Of a stretch of 64,000 nt of DNA, positions 25,037-37,920 are shown in pieces. Origin of the DNA: Anaeramoeba flamelloides (lineage: Eukaryota; Metamonada; Anaeramoebidae); the NCBI GenBank assembly GCA_027625915.1, contig JANTQA010000070.1, positions 7,197,001 to 7,261,000 of the forward strand. Reading direction: 5' to 3'. The stretch's first letter is position 1. Every line of letters starts with the position of its first letter. A program made the position numbers and the translations under genes. The notes under the pieces are model-generated. The model had not been told where the DNA came from. It did not search any database and saw only the letters and a program-made list of their open reading frames with translations.

Positions 25037-26524
25037 TTTTTTGAATAACGAATGATTTTAACAGAGTAAAAAAAAGAAAAAAATGAACAAATTTTTCAAA
25101 TTTAAGGTGTATTATCTGTTTGATTTTTAGGATCTAATTTAATCCAAATTATGTTAATTTTGAATTCGTATTTTCAATTAAGAAGTCAAAATTTTGGTTA
25201 CAGGTATTCAAATAATAAATACAAAAAAATTTTCACTTCCTTTTTGATATTTTTCTTTTTTGGTAAATATACTTCTTCACAATAGAAGACTAAAATTTAT
25301 TGTTTCGGTCTCTATTTTTAAAAGTAAATTGAAAATGAAGTGAAAATTTTTCCCATATAAAATTCAAAAACCAGTATTAAATATTTTAATTAGAAAAAGT
25401 TTTTATCAAACTTTTAGTGGAAAGGTAACGAAGTATCACAAAATTTTTAAATTAACAATGATTAATAACTTTGTAATTGTAAACAAGAATGTTAATATTA
25501 TTCATAATTTACATTTTGAAAAGTCTAGAATGGAAATAATTTCAATCAAGATATTTAGTGAAAAATTTTTATTGGTTATATTTCAATACTTTTTAAAAAT
25601 AGTTTAATGCAACAATATCTAATTTTCAGAAATTTTAACTGGAGTAAATATTTTTTCCAGATTAATAAACAACCTGTAGGTGCATTCTAGAAACTCTTGA
25701 AAATAAATTATGATTTTGTTACCAACCAAAGATGAAAACAGAATATATATTTATTTTATTATTTTCGGGAATTAATAGTTTTTTCAGGTATATCTTGGAT
25801 AAATATCAACTTTAATCTGGAGTTTACAATTTCTCATCGTTTTGATTAATCTTCTATTGACGATTCTTAAAAAAATTGAATTTTTCAATATTATTGAAGA
25901 AGTCTTAATAATGCCCTAAATGCCCTATTCTTTAAATTTCATCAAAGATAATTTAACCTGAAAATCAAAGATTTCACGATTGTTCAAACAAAAGATATAC
26001 CCAAATTTTCTTTTATGTTTAAAAAGTAAAAACAAAAAATTGACAAAAAGAAAGAAGGAAAAAAGAGAAAGAAATTTTAAAAGGGTTTTTAAGAATCAAT
26101 TGATAAAATTTCAAAAAAAAAAAAAAACAAATGATATCTTTAATTAAGAACATCCGAAAACCACAGCTACAATAGTTTTGGTTGATTTAATAATTTGATC
26201 ATCGATCATGAATGTTCACTATGGGATCTTTGTTTAAGTTGTTGTAATTTCTTTTTTTTTTTTTTTTTTTCTCATCTTTTTTGCCACAAACCTTTGGTCA
26301 TTTTTAGCCTTTACTTTTTATTTTTTATTTCCAAGTTACACATACTTCAGGGTTTCAGTAACACAATATTTAAAAATCAACACTTGTCATTCTTTCATAT
26401 TTAACACTTCTTTCCAATATAAAGAAGACTCAGTGAGGGGAAAAATTGAAAAAAAATAAAATTGACTTTTTAATCTTTCTATTGGGTTTTTTACTCTTTA
26501 TGTGTATTCTGGGGACGTTTCGTC

Positions 26525-27010
26525 AAGTGCAATTGAGTGTCTAGGTTTTCTTGAGGTTTTTTGTTTCATTTGTTAAGTGTTCTAGGTTTTTTTGAGGTTT
26601 TATATTTAATTTGTTAAGTGTCCTAGGTTTTTTTGTGGATATCTATATAATTTGTGAAGTGCTCTAGGTTTTTTTATACTTTTTGAAATAAACAGAAAAT
26701 TTTTATAAATTTTCGGTTTATTTCGAAAAGAAAAAAAAACCCAACGAAAATCTATTGGTTTTCATAAATAAATAGAAAACTCAAGAAAACCTAACGGCAC
26801 TTTTCCAAAATTCAAAAAAATAGAGAAAAATCTTTGATTTTGCTCGCTTCTTTTTAATTCTGGAAAATTTAACAGCGGTTTTTTTTAATTTGAGAAATTA
26901 AAAGAAAATTTTTGAAATTTTCTTTATATTTCTAAAATTAAAAAAAAAAGTTAAGGGCGGTTTTCCAGAATTAGAAAGAATATAGTAAAATCAAGGATTG
27001 TACTTACTTT
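26525..27010. mobile_element. Family D foldback element, copy 3
   Basis: The GTGTTCTAGGTTTTTTTGAGG unit is repeated about four times in tandem on the left. GAAATAAACAGAAAATTTT then faces its inverse, followed by the TTCCAGAATTAGAAAGAAT tail. The tandem left arm is longer than in copies 1 and 2. Confidence 0.65.
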
Positions 27011-27564
27011 CAAATCCCCACAAACCTGACGACAGTGGACAGTTTCTATTTGGTCATGAAAATGATAATATTATTTTTTATATATATTTTAATTATTTTT
27101 CTTCTTCTCTCTTTTTTTATATGATTTGATAAATTTTCTTTAATTGGTCATTTCTAAAAATAATAATAATAAAATTGAATTTTTCATTTTTGACTTGCAT
27201 CTATGAGTGAAATGGAGTTTAGAATGACTTGAAGATTTAATATTCAAAAAAAATTTTCAAATTTTCCGTTGTTATACTCTTTAATTCAATAAGGGGGTAT
27301 ATTAGAACGTGTCTCAAAATAAAAAAATTTCTGTAAAAACTAGTTTTTTAAAGACGGGTTAATCTTAACATGTGAAGAAATATCAATAATTAATAATCCC
27401 TGGAAAAAAAATAAATTTTGATTTAAATTTTGATTGTGAAATTTTAGTAATATTCAAGATTATTTTTATGTTTTTATTAGCTATTTCCAATAAGTATGGA
27501 CAGATTTAATTTTTAAATATATATCGTTATTTGAATGAACTAGAGAAAATAAGCAATATATTGT

Positions 27565-28045
27565 TCTTGATAGAAATTTAATTTGTTTGTTAGTAAGACA
27601 TAACATCAAATAAAAGATATTAAAATTTTTGATATCGATTTTATAACATATTTTTTAGGGATGAAAATTGGTGATTATTTTTTTCTTTTTGATTGAAAAA
27701 ATCGTTTTTCCTTGGAGATTTTAATCTCTATAAATTTTCCAATTGAATGGAAAACCTATAACAAGTTTTTTACCGTTTAAAAAATCATTTGTGTTCTTGC
27801 CATATTGATCGGTTTTTATTGAAATTTGCTGTTCATTTTTTTCTCTAAAAAAGGGTGTAATTTTTTTTATCACTTTTTCCGAAATATTTTGATGGACATA
27901 TTTTGGAATATATACCATAATTACTGATTCAACCAGTATTAATATTTCACTCATTTGATATTGTAAATTAAGGAACAGAACCACTAACAAAGAGGAATTT
28001 TTTATGTAATGTAAAAAAAAAAATGTCTCGCTTTATTGAAAATAT
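27565..28045. repeat. Dispersed repeat family F, copy 2, with an 89-codon frame on the minus strand
   Basis: The minus strand 27990-27721 is open: ILVESVIMVYIPKYVHQN, then SIKTDQYGKNTNDFLNG and IGFPFNWK. Copy 1 gives the related but interrupted SIKNLKYGKDQDDFLNN. Conservation at the protein level suggests the family once encoded part of a protein. I do not recognise it. This may be a transposon or host-gene fragment rather than an active gene. Confidence 0.5.
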
Positions 28046-28086
28046 CTTAGATATATACATGCGTATGGATGGATAAATAGATGGGG

Positions 28087-28110
28087 ATATATATATATAT
28101 ATATATATAT
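28087..28110. repeat. (AT)n microsatellite
   Basis: Twelve AT units, about 30 bp beyond the armadillo gene's stop codon. Confidence 0.9.
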
Positions 28111-28137
28111 ACTAATTCTAAAAAAAATAGAGTTAAA

Positions 28138-29544
28138 TCAATAACCTAAATTTTTTAAAGTACTTTTTGCAGAATGCAAAATTTCTGGATTATTTTGATA
28201 TTTGGTGATAATAATTGTTAACAAATTATTTGTGCCATTATAATTTAAAATTTTTCGATTAATTTCCAAATTTGATAAATTCATTAATACTGATACAGAA
28301 GAGTTTACTGTTTGTGTATCATTAAGGTTATTCTTTAAAATATTTAAGATCAGGTTTGTGCCACCCCCTTTAGCGATTTGGTTTCGAGCAACTTTTAAAA
28401 AGGAAAGATTAGATAGAGTTTGTAAAGCAACATTTTTCAGTTTGTTGTCTGTTTGGTAAGTAACAATGGCCGACAGTATACTATTTATCACCCCATGTTT
28501 AACCAGCTGTATTTGGTTTGACTTTTTTGCCGAGACATTTAATAATAATGACAAGATCAATTCAACAGCTTGTTGGTATTGTAATTTGTCTTTCAATACT
28601 TTGGCAAGCACAAACATCGAATTTTTAATTGTTTTGATTTCATTACGGACAACAGCGGAACAAGACATGTTATATAAAAATAAGGTAACTCTGAGGCAAA
28701 GCTCGGTGTTTCTATAGGAAACTGATATTATGTCAAGGGAAGAATTCAAAAGATCCAATTTAATGAAAGATAAAATATTTCGTTCTGTACAGGCAAGGTT
28801 TGCAAATAACGAAAAGCTCTTTTGAACAAAAGTTTCGTCCTCCATTCTTTCTTTCAATTGATCCACCAAGAGCTGGATTAAGTTTGTTTGCCCAATTATA
28901 ATACTTCGTGTGACGCTTGAATTTGTAAGGTTGAAAAAGGCAGACAAGAAACGATCCATTCTTTTTGGTCTTTCAATACAGTCATGGAACTGCTTTAATA
29001 GAACATAGTGCGCTCCTTCAAGAATCAGCTCCTGCGCCAAGCCCTCAGATGTCGAAAGCAATGTGATTAGCATGATTCCTAATTGTTGGATTTGTTGGCT
29101 GTCAGAATAATACCTTAACGAGGTAAGAACAGATCTTGTCAGCCCACACAACAAGAATTGCTTTGCAGAAAGTGCATCTCGGGTAGTGTTTATTAACAAT
29201 TCGAGCTGCCTTTCAGTAACTTTCTCATCATGAAGATAATTGCGAAACGTGATTAAAAGAAGATCAAACCCCTTATTAATCATAAATTCTTTAGAGATCT
29301 TTTCTGAAACACACACATTACGAAGCACTGAGAAACTGTTCTGAGCAATTTGTTGGTTGTTTGTTGGATGGGTTGCAATAAGATTTAAAACAATTTTTAA
29401 CGTCCCATTTGTAATCAGCAATTGCTCAATCGTTGGTGTCAATTTAACTGTTAATTGTGTTAGCTCAACTAAATTACTATTCACATCATTCTTGTTATTT
29501 GTTTGTTGTTTGAGAACGTTTGTTATTCTAGTGATTTGATCCAT
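28138..29544 (-). CDS. Armadillo-repeat protein, single exon
   Basis: 468 aa from ATG 29544 to a TAA at 28138, uninterrupted. The whole protein is a helical array of roughly 42-residue units, with repeated signatures such as NSFSVLRNVCVSE, FSLFANLACTE, LFLYNMSCS, LSLLLNVSAK, LQTLSNLSFLK and VSVLMNLSNLE. These are armadillo/HEAT-type helix-3 motifs with a buried N or L-N pair. Such solenoids are protein-interaction scaffolds; SmgGDS and ARMC6-like proteins have a similar layout. Nothing identifies a specific partner. No signal peptide, nuclear localisation cluster or membrane segment is evident. G+C content is clearly higher than in the flanks, as expected for a real gene. Confidence 0.9.
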   Translation of the reverse strand: MDQITRITNVLKQQTNNKNDVNSNLVELTQLTVKLTPTIEQLLITNGTLKIVLNLIATHPTNNQQIAQNSFSVLRNVCVSEKISKEFMINKGFDLLLITFRNYLHDEKVTERQLELLINTTRDALSAKQFLLCGLTRSVLTSLRYYSDSQQIQQLGIMLITLLSTSEGLAQELILEGAHYVLLKQFHDCIERPKRMDRFLSAFFNLTNSSVTRSIIIGQTNLIQLLVDQLKERMEDETFVQKSFSLFANLACTERNILSFIKLDLLNSSLDIISVSYRNTELCLRVTLFLYNMSCSAVVRNEIKTIKNSMFVLAKVLKDKLQYQQAVELILSLLLNVSAKKSNQIQLVKHGVINSILSAIVTYQTDNKLKNVALQTLSNLSFLKVARNQIAKGGGTNLILNILKNNLNDTQTVNSSVSVLMNLSNLEINRKILNYNGTNNLLTIIITKYQNNPEILHSAKSTLKNLGY

Positions 29545-29914
29545 TCAAAATTTTTGTTTTTGGGTTTTGAAATCGAAAGGGAAATTTGAAAAATCGTAAA
29601 AAATAACTTTATTTTAGTTTCAAATTGTGAGTTTTACTTTTTGATTTTATGATTACATTTTGAATTAAATTGAATTTTGAAGTGTTTTTATCTAATTTTA
29701 CTCACTTATTACTTCTTTCAATCTTTCTGAATGTATCTTTAAATTTGAACCAACCCAAGTAGAAATTTTTTTCTCAGAATTGATAATTTTTAGATCACAA
29801 TAACTGACACATTAAAAAAGACTATCTGATGTTGTGATGTATAGTTTGTTATTTTGGTTATTATTAGCTCGATATTGTACTTGATATTAATTTTAATAGT
29901 GGTCACATATAGTC

Positions 29915-30115
29915 CGTTCGATTTTTAAGGTACAAACTTTCAACAAAATTTAAGACACAAAAAAAATCTCAATTTAAGTCACAAAATTCAAATTCTAGTA
30001 AAATAATTTAGGTAAAAAACAAATTCCAAAAAATGTGTATTAATTTGAGATTTTATTGTACCTTAAATTTCGTTGATAGTTTGTGTCTTAAAAGTGGAAC
30101 TTATGGTATTAAAAG
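29915..30115. mobile_element. Family C foldback element, copy 2
   Basis: TTTTTAAGGTACAAACTTTC, AAATTTAAGACACAA and AAATCTCAATTTAAGTCACA face AATTTGAGATTTTATTGTAC, CTTAAATTTCGTTG and GTTTGTGTCTTAAAAG. The end motifs (AGTCCGTTC, GGAACTTATGG) have decayed relative to copy 1. Confidence 0.65.
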
Positions 30116-31989
30116 ATTTTTTCTAATTGTTAAAACTTTCTTCTTACCTTTTTAGATGTTATAATAAATATGAAATTTTTTTCTTATTAAATGCCTAAAT
30201 ATTTAATCTTTGATAATTCTTAGAAATTTCAGGTTTTTTTTATTAGGTTTTACTAAAATCAAAGTACATATATTCCAACCAGGTAGTTAAATTAAATAAT
30301 ACTCGTATTTTTTATTTTTTTATTAAAATTTTCCTTTTAATGAAATAAGAAAAATCAAGTTATATCAAAATATAGGATAAATATTCTAATTTATTTTGTG
30401 TCATCAAAGACTTTTTTTCTGTTCAAGTATACATAATTGAATTTTAAAAAGAAAAGAAATCATGAAATTTTCAAAACTTGAAAGTATTTTTCAAATCTTA
30501 TTATTAATTTATTAAAAGCTTTAATTTCTGTGATTTTTAAAATAGGTCAATATTTTTATTGTAAGTTTTTATTATTTTTTTTGTTGTAAAAGTCAATAAT
30601 TAAAAAAAAAGTTTCATATTTTATTATTTCTTTAAAAAATCTTAAAGATTTCTATAAATTTTCATAATCAATTTCCTATTTATCATACATGAGAAAATTT
30701 TATCAATAAAAATCAATTACTATACGTTTTATAAAATGAAGATATTGTTGGAAATTGGAATTAAAGTTTCAAATAATCGAATTTGTAAATTATAGTGAAG
30801 TGGATAGTTATTAAAGAAATCTCTGAAAAAGTTATTTGTTACTAATATTTTTTAAAAAAATGTAAACTAAACTTTTTTTCAATCAAAGGTTATCATCGTT
30901 TTATTAAAATATAAATTATAATTTATTATTTGCATTTAAGGAAGAAATAAGAAATAAGTAGACCCTTATAAATTAAAGAATAGTTTATATCCCTCATGGG
31001 GTGCAACTAATCAATCAATATTTTTTATAAACATTAAAAAATATTAAATTCCTTGGAAATATTTGAGAAAAACAACAATATTCATTTTTATCTTGAATTG
31101 AATATTAGAGAAAATTCCAATAGAAAAAAAAATGATTTTTCTGAAATGATTTTCAGTTACAATAATATTGGAATAAAATTTTTTTACAAAGTGATTATAG
31201 ATCTTAGAATAAAAAAAAATTACAAATGAATTAAACAAAAAAATAATTGAAAAAAAAAACAGCAAAATGTGTAAAAATGATTTCAATTTTGAAATTTCTC
31301 AGAACTAAATTTTCAACATAAAATATCGATTCAAAAAAATTAAACACATTTAATTTATTCGCCGAAAACGTACCCCTTTGACTGTAAAATGGTTCAGATC
31401 TGAACTTTTATTCAAATCAATACAGAATTGTTCAATCTTTTTTACAATTCCAAACACTTATGATACTCACAACCAAAAATTGTAATTTTTTTTTTTTTTT
31501 TCAAGTCCACTCCAAAATCTAAAATAGTAGTAATTTAAATGATAAAAAGTATTTGGTTCTTTTGCTTTATTGCCATAAACATTATTTAAACAATTTTACT
31601 AAATTTCTATCTAATTAAACAATTCTACCTTTCTTACAAAGATCTATTCATAGAAATTTCTAAAGAAAATATTTTATTATAGAAAAATTGGAATTTTTCA
31701 AAGATATCAGTTTAAATATCAAGGTAAATAACTTATATTTTAAATAAGTAAAGTATTTTCAACCTATATTTATCGTTTTTTTACAAGATCTGTAAAGGAG
31801 GTTACAGAGTAGAATAAAAAATAAAAAATAATCAACCGGAAAAAAAAAAACACAATATTTGATAAAAATATTTTATAATAATTTCATTGATAAGAAGGTC
31901 TAATATTTGATTTTGGAATTTGTTGTCTTATTCCAATTCTTTTGGATCCCGATCATAAATCAGCCTTAAATTCTTTTTTTTAAGAGAAA

Positions 31990-33240
31990 ATTTTCAAGTT
32001 TAATCTTAATAAGTGAAGCTTCAAGTGACTAGTAAACTAGAAAAAACTTAAAGCAACTTTAATAGAAAATTCAAAAAAAAATAACCGCATCTTGAAATTG
32101 AAAAAAAAAAACAAAAAGTTGATGACTACAAAATCAAACTTACCTACAAAGCTATTTTCAGAAATGAATTTTTGTTTTTAAAAATGGGTCCATTTTTCTT
32201 AAATTGTAAAAGTTTAAAATTCAACATAATACTGAAGTATTTACAATAAAATTATTTTCTTTGAATGAAAGTTGATATCTTATGGTTTGTAAAGGAAGTT
32301 TACAAACCATAATACACTTTAAAAATTAATACACGAAGTTTTTGAAATAACCCAGGATAAAAAATCTACTTAATTTCAAAAAAAAATATTAATTAATTAT
32401 TTAATAATTAGAAAAATATATTTTCTTGTTTCATAAAAAAGTTCAAATCAATTTTTTCTTTTTATTTGAACAAAAAAAATATGAGTTAAAAAAACAAAGA
32501 ATCAAAATAAAATTCTCCCAAAATACTTTTTTAAAACCTGGAAAATTCAACTTATAATCTAAAAGAAATACTTTTTAATACGATTATTTTTGATCAATAA
32601 TGGTTAATAACCCAATTTTAATTTTTTTCAGTGGGTTATTAATAACACACAGATTAAAGGTATCAATAGAATTTACAGTAATTTCTCATTTTTTAAAGAT
32701 TTTCCAACAAATAAAAACAAATTCAAATAAATAAATCTAATAAAAAAAATAATATTTATTATCAAATAACTGATTTTATTACTAATCTTTCCCTATTTTA
32801 TACCCTTAATATTTGAAAAAGAATATTGTATAATATTTTAAATCCCAAGAAATTTCCAAAATATTTGTAAATAAAAGAAATGATAAATCTTATTAGATCT
32901 TCAAGATATTCAATATGTAATATATTTTTTTTGTATTTTTAGAATAAGATTAAAGTTTCAAGATTATTTGTTCAGATTGAATTTCAGAAATCTACTCAAA
33001 GTGAGATTTTATTAAAATAAAAATCTTTTTGCAATTTTTTAGTTTCTTTAATTGTTATCAAAAATATAAAAAAAAAATGGATCTCCAATCTTTTTACTAA
33101 AAATTACTTTGGGATAAATGAACTCTTTTAAAAATGATAACTAATCTCTCTAAAGTTGATAAGTGAAGTTGTATAACGGGTTCAATTATCTCCTTGTGTA
33201 TATAATTATTCTATTACCTTTGGGTAAAAAAAAACAAATT
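31990..33240 (-). repeat. Dispersed repeat family G, copy 2 (inverted)
   Basis: The reverse complement aligns with 18275-19545 along about 1.25 kb. It includes a local perfect palindrome (32280-32312) absent from copy 1. Its right end lies in the likely 5' regulatory region of PPAN. Confidence 0.7.
32280..32312. repeat. Perfect short palindrome (hairpin, 14-bp arms, 5-nt loop)
   Basis: TTATGGTTTGTAAA, loop GGAAG, then TTTACAAACCATAA. Copy 1 of family G has only an imperfect version around CTTCCTTTACAGAC, so the perfect symmetry may have arisen here by gene-conversion-like repair. Confidence 0.8.
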
Positions 33241-33357
33241 AGATTTACAAGTCCTATAAATATTATTTCATAAAACACAACACACAACCTCACAAAGAAT
33301 CGTTTTCTTGAAGTTTATTGTTATAAAACTCATTTTTTTATCTTTATTTTATTTAGA

Positions 33358-35011
33358 ATGGGAAAGGTTTGTTTTTGATTTTGATTTTATTTGTGAAAAA
33401 GTAAAAAAAAAAAGAAAAATATCACGTAATCAATAAAAAAAAAATTCAAAAAGAAAAAAAGTCTTTTTGAAATTTCAGACCAAAAGTATTGTCTAAAATT
33501 CAATACTAAATAAGTTTCTAAACCTTATTTTTCACAAATTTACTTTTTAATTTGAGATTCCTTGTTTATTAATTGTAATTTGAAAAAAAAAAAAAAAAAA
33601 CAAAAAACAAAAAAACCGCTCTTTTTTTCTTTGAAATGATCTAATACCCCCATAGAGAAGAAAAAGAAACAAAAAACGTAAACAAAGAAAAAAAACCTAT
33701 AACAAGCCACCTATTGAAGACGAAACAATTCCACGAACATTTGTGCTTAACAAAGGAAGGATTGGGAGGGAATTGAAAACACTGATGCATGACTTGAGAA
33801 AGGTGATGAGTCCATACACTGCTACCAATCTCGTTGTCAGGAGAAATAATACACTCAAAGATTTTTTGCATGTTTCTGGGCATTTGGGTGTTTCGCATTT
33901 CATGATTCTCTCAAGCACCGATCACGCCAACTACTTCCGTGCTTTAAATGTCCCAAACGGCCCAACATTTACCTTTAAATTATCTGAATACTCTTTGATG
34001 AATGATGTGGTTAGCATCCAATCCGTTCAAGGTTATCCACGAACAGAGTTGCTACATGCACCTTTACTTGTGCTTTCTGGCTTTGCACCAAAAATTCAGG
34101 AAGTCGAAAAAGCCATCAAAAAGCAAAAACTTGAACAAGAAAAGTTGAAAAAATTAATCAACAAAAGCAAAAAGAAACAAAAGCACAAGAACCAAAAATC
34201 AAATCAAAATAATGAAAACAAAGAAAGCCAACGACAGAAACTAAACCAAAACTTGGAAACAATCGAAACAGCAAAGGAAAAACTTGAAAGATTGGAATTA
34301 ATGGCTTCTGCTCTTCAATCCATGTTCCCAGAATTGAATATTGAAAAAATGAAAATTTCTGAATGTAAAAGGGTTGTTTTGTTCCATTACGATTTAGAAT
34401 CAGACACCATTTTCATGAGACACTTTATTATTAAAACCCGTGCTCTTGGGCTCAGTCAAAGAACAGAAGACTTAATTCACAAAAAGGTACCAGATCTTGG
34501 TGATCTTAACGATATTTCAGATTTTTTTACAAAGGAAAATCTTGAAAAATTTAATATCAACGGAATGGCTTCTTCCACAGCCAAACCTAACAAAGGAAAT
34601 CAAAAAGGGGGGAAGAAAGAAAAAGAAAAACAAAAAAAAACAAACAAGAAAAACAAAAAGAAAAACAAAAAAGAAAAGGAAAAGGAAAAGGAAAAGGAAG
34701 AAGAAATAGGTAACTATAATATTAAAAGAGGAGGAGAAGAAGATTTACAACAAAGAGCAGTTAGATTAGTTGAAATAGGACCTAGACTTTCACTTGAATT
34801 ATATAAAATTGAAAATGGCTTCCTCGACGGAGAAGTGCTTTTTAATAAGTATGTCAGAAAATCTACCGATCAAATCAAATTAATCAACGAAGCAATTGTT
34901 AGAAAAAGAAAAAATAAAGAAAAAATGTTACAAATGCAAAAAGAAATTGAAGAAGAAAAATTCCAAAAAGAAAAGGAAAGAATGGAAAAAAAAAAACAAA
35001 AAAAAAATTAA
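33358..35011 (+). CDS. PPAN: Peter Pan / SSF1 ribosome-biogenesis factor (Brix domain)
   Basis: Exon 1 is only nine bases (33358-33366, MGK). A 289-bp intron (GTTTGT donor, CATAG acceptor) leads to exon 2 at 33656-35011, phase 0. The product is 454 aa and starts MGKRRKRNKKRKQRKK, the basic N-terminus typical of this family. The Brix domain follows: LMHDLRKVMSPYTATNL, TLKDFLHVSGHLGVSHF, NGPTFTFKLSEYSL, PLLVLSGF, then MFPELNIEKMKISECKRVV and a C-terminal part near RAVRLVEIGPRLSLELYKI. Yeast Ssf1 has 453 aa, a close match. The family acts in the nucleolus in 27S pre-rRNA processing and large-subunit assembly. Two long Lys/Glu-rich insertions (about residues 140-200 and 300-335) interrupt the Brix fold, and the tail is a charged coiled coil. 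Confidence 0.93.
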
Positions 35012-37920
35012 TAATTTAATTTATTTTATATACATTTCCTCAATTTACTCTTTAAAATTATAGTTAAATTATTTTTAAACCACTTTTGTTCTTGTTTTCT
35101 TGTTTTTTTGTTTTTTTTTTATTTTTTACTCTTACCTCCTTACATTTTAAATAAAATCTTTCTTTAAAACATATAGACTAATTATTGTTTTTTTCTTTGT
35201 TTCTTTAAGAAATATGCGCTTATCCATTTTTTTTTTGTTATTTTAAAAGATTTTAATGATTTAAAAATTATTTGTTACACATTGATACAAAATTTAATGA
35301 AATCATTTACAGGCAAGTACTCTCAATATAATTTAATAAAAAATAATAAAATTCATCTATTTTCGTCAATACTAAAAAAGATCTTGAATATTTGAATTTG
35401 TCAGTTTGAAATGAGGAGGAAAATAGAATAGAATTGTAGTTTCAAAATTTGAAATGCTTTTGATTTTGATCTTTGAAAAAAATACAGAATAACTAAAAGT
35501 CAATTCACTGACTATTTTTAAATTGTCAAGGGGGTTTATATATTTTCGAAACTTATTATTAAAATCGCAACCTTTTCAGAGAGAAAACCTAAAGGTGTTA
35601 TTAGGGTATTTTTTAAGAGAGTAAGTACATTTTTCATTTTTGGAGTTTCGCCATCATTTATGTGAAACTGAATCCTTCAAATTATTTCTTTAACCAAATA
35701 CTTTGATATTTTAATAAATACAGAAGCTGAATATAACCTAGTATTATATATTTTCAATGCCAATTAAAAAACAGGAAATCCAACAAATGAAAAAATTTGA
35801 TCAAGACAAAATTAATAAATACAAATCTTTTATTTCTTGATCTGATCTGTATCATTTTGAAATAATTACTTATTCTTTAGTTGGTTTCAGTTTTAATTCT
35901 GAATGGAAATAAATTTGAGTGTAATTTTTGAGAAACAAATTTACCTTTTCATTTCTAAAGAATTTCCAAAATGAATTTTAAATTCCTATTTTCTTTTAAT
36001 TCATCTGATTTTAGTTTTATTTCAGAAAATAGTATTCTTTGAAATCTTTTTTAAGTAAAATAAGGATTTATTAGCAGTGTTTGTTTGATTTTATCAGGAT
36101 TTATTTTCCAAAATAATTCAAAAAAATTCTGAATCTTAATTGTATTTTTTTCTAAAATTTTTCTTTTATTTTGAGTTGAATCTTTTGAAACTATTTGTTT
36201 GTTTTCAAGAATTCAACCCCTTTATTTTATTTTTTGAAGTAGTATTCTTTATTTTGGTAAATTTGATAAAAATATTTGAAATAAGTATTTTGATATCAAA
36301 TTTGTAAAATAATCTTTTGTAAAATAATAATAAATAGTAATGGAGTGAGAAATTCAAGGTAAAATATTAGTTTTGGATCATCCAAATTAAGATGAAGATG
36401 AAGAAAACCAATCTTCAAAAATATGTTTTGTTCAAATTGTTTTTTTTACCAATCTTGATTTCAATAAAATTTATTTGGAAATGTGGTCTTTCGTGTACAG
36501 TCTTTTCAAAGAAAATAGTTGTTTCAAATATACACCTTTTTATGTCATTTTTTTTTGTTTTACTCATTGATTAATTATATTCTTTCATCTGAACAAACAC
36601 TTTTCTAGATCCAAAACCAAATTTAATAAAACTCAAAATTTAATCAAAAAAAATGTTCAAAAAATGGAAAAATAAAAGATTTAACTCTATATTACTTTTG
36701 GTTCGCTTTCACTTCACAAATAGAACAATGAATTTGTTTTTTGGGTTTCAAAGTTTGAATCTCGAGTGGCACTCAAATAGTATTTTTCAGTAATGGTTAC
36801 ACAATTAAAATTTTTTAAAAAGGTAAAATGTACTTACTTCCTTAAAGTAATTAAAATTTTTATAATAAAAATACTCTTCTATTTACATAAGTAAAAAAAA
36901 ATATTATATGGAAGGTCTAAAAGAACAATAAAAAGATATTTCAATTCTAATTTATTTATTTTATCTAAAAGAATCTAATAAAAAGTTGATGAACCTTATT
37001 TAGATCTACTTCCATCACCCATTAAAAAATTTTTAAGTTGCTTTTTTTGTAAAAAAATTGCTAAATTGTATTTTAATCATTTTATTAAGATTTTATTTTT
37101 CTATTTTATGTTTTTGATCTTTTGAGTTTTATTTGTTTCTCTATTCAAAAAAAAAAAAAAAAAAAAAACCAAGGAGATTATGTTGGAAGAGATAAAAAAT
37201 CATTTTTATGATGTATTCCATCTCTTATAATTTATTTTTATAACCCATATGATTTTCATAAATGTTAATAAAAAAGTTTCATTTTTGTATATTAATTTAA
37301 CTTTGATATATTTTCTTTTTCATAAAGATGCTCTCTCTTTTATTATTTAATTTTATATTATTTTCCTTTTGTATATTCATTTTATATTATTTAATTACCA
37401 TAGTTCTTCATTAATTTAGTTAATTTTTTATATTTCTTTTGGAAAGTTGTCAAAATGTGATCTTAGGAATAGGAAACCCTAGTCTTAAATACTTTATAAT
37501 ATTCTCACAAGATGAAATAAAAAATGATGATATCTGATATGGTACAAAAATGGTTTTTGACATATAATAGTAAATAATTTTGTTGTGAATTATAAATTAA
37601 TATTTTGAACATTTTGATCTTTTTTTTGTTTTTTGATTCTCCTCTTCAATATAATAGATATTTTTTGATTTTGAACTTTTCATATTTCTAAAAGAAAAAC
37701 TACAGAAGGTTTAATTGTTAATGTTACTCTATAAAATTCTTCTTTTTTATTTTTATTTGCAATGATTTCCATGATATTGTTATGATTCTGAAATGATTTT
37801 TATTTTAAATCAATAGAATTTTCATTTTAAATTATCTGTATTTTATTTCATTTACATACAATTAAGAATTCAAATTATACCCTTGTATTTATACATTTTT
37901 TTCAAACACTAATCATTTTC

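Larger units (their letters stand above)
25037..28137. other. Intergenic region with family D and F repeats
   Basis: Between the LRR and armadillo genes. It contains family D copy 3, a single family-H end, family F copy 2 and an (AT)n run just beyond the armadillo stop codon. No further gene seen. Confidence 0.55.
29545..33357. other. Divergent intergenic region with family C and G repeats
   Basis: It separates the armadillo gene (minus) from PPAN (plus), so both promoters must lie here. It holds family C copy 2 and family G copy 2, the latter ending about 120 bp before the PPAN start codon. No gene seen. Confidence 0.55.

Noticed and set aside
28466-29539. Plus-strand frames within the armadillo gene
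   Set aside because: Shadows of the minus-strand gene with no domain signal.
34497-34709. Lys/Arg-rich frame inside PPAN
   Set aside because: It is an alternate frame of the Lys/Glu low-complexity insertion.
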